DNA of 5,665 nt, from the NCBI GenBank assembly GCA_012522985.1, contig JAAYJJ010000125.1, positions 1 to 5,665 on the forward strand. The letters are read 5' to 3'. This DNA is from Aliarcobacter butzleri (GTDB lineage: Bacteria > Campylobacterota > Campylobacteria > Campylobacterales > Arcobacteraceae). Positions 5,662-5,665 of the stretch are shown here, one piece after another. Each line of letters opens with the position of its first letter. Within the stretch, counting starts at the first letter, position 1. The notes under the pieces are model-generated. The model did no database searches. It was not told where the DNA came from and was given only the letters and a program-made list of their open reading frames with translations. Both the position numbers and the translations under genes were made by a program.

Positions 5662-5665
5662 CTAA

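Overview
The window is AT-rich, with codon use dominated by AAA, GAA, ATA and TTA. Its genes look like those of a free-living Campylobacterota bacterium (the Arcobacter, Sulfurimonas and Sulfurospirillum group). This placement is an inference from composition and protein style. No marker gene is present to settle it.

Layout. Positions 1-225 hold the C-terminal end of a gene on the + strand, probably threonine synthase. It is closed by a perfect 12-bp stem-loop that overlaps its stop codon. A short promoter region (about 251-360) follows. Next comes a tightly coupled two-gene operon on the + strand (361-4840). Its first gene fuses a metallo-beta-lactamase-fold class II cyclic-nucleotide phosphodiesterase, a GAF domain and an HD-GYP phosphodiesterase. 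The second gene, overlapping the first by 8 bases, is a membrane-bound class III adenylate cyclase with a periplasmic CHASE2 sensor. At the end of the window, on the - strand, lies the 3' part of an outer-membrane beta-barrel gene that appears to carry a frameshift. The gap between the two convergent genes (4841-5009) is filled completely by repeats: ten copies of a 7-bp unit, then a nested set of palindromes.

How the genes fit together. The operon encodes both synthesis and predicted breakdown of cAMP. The GAF domain in the breakdown enzyme carries a complete NKFDE motif, the hallmark of GAF domains that bind cAMP or cGMP. The simplest reading is a self-contained second-messenger module: the cyclase makes cAMP in response to a periplasmic signal, and the phosphodiesterase senses and removes it. 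The attached HD-GYP domain may pass the cAMP signal on to a cyclic dinucleotide pathway (c-di-GMP or cGAMP). The domain assignments rest on motifs visible in the sequence. The wiring between them is inference.

The most unusual DNA is the intergenic repeat block. It holds three 18-nt hairpins of one design (GTGA at one end, TCAC at the other). Two of them are near-identical modules that differ by a compensatory base pair.
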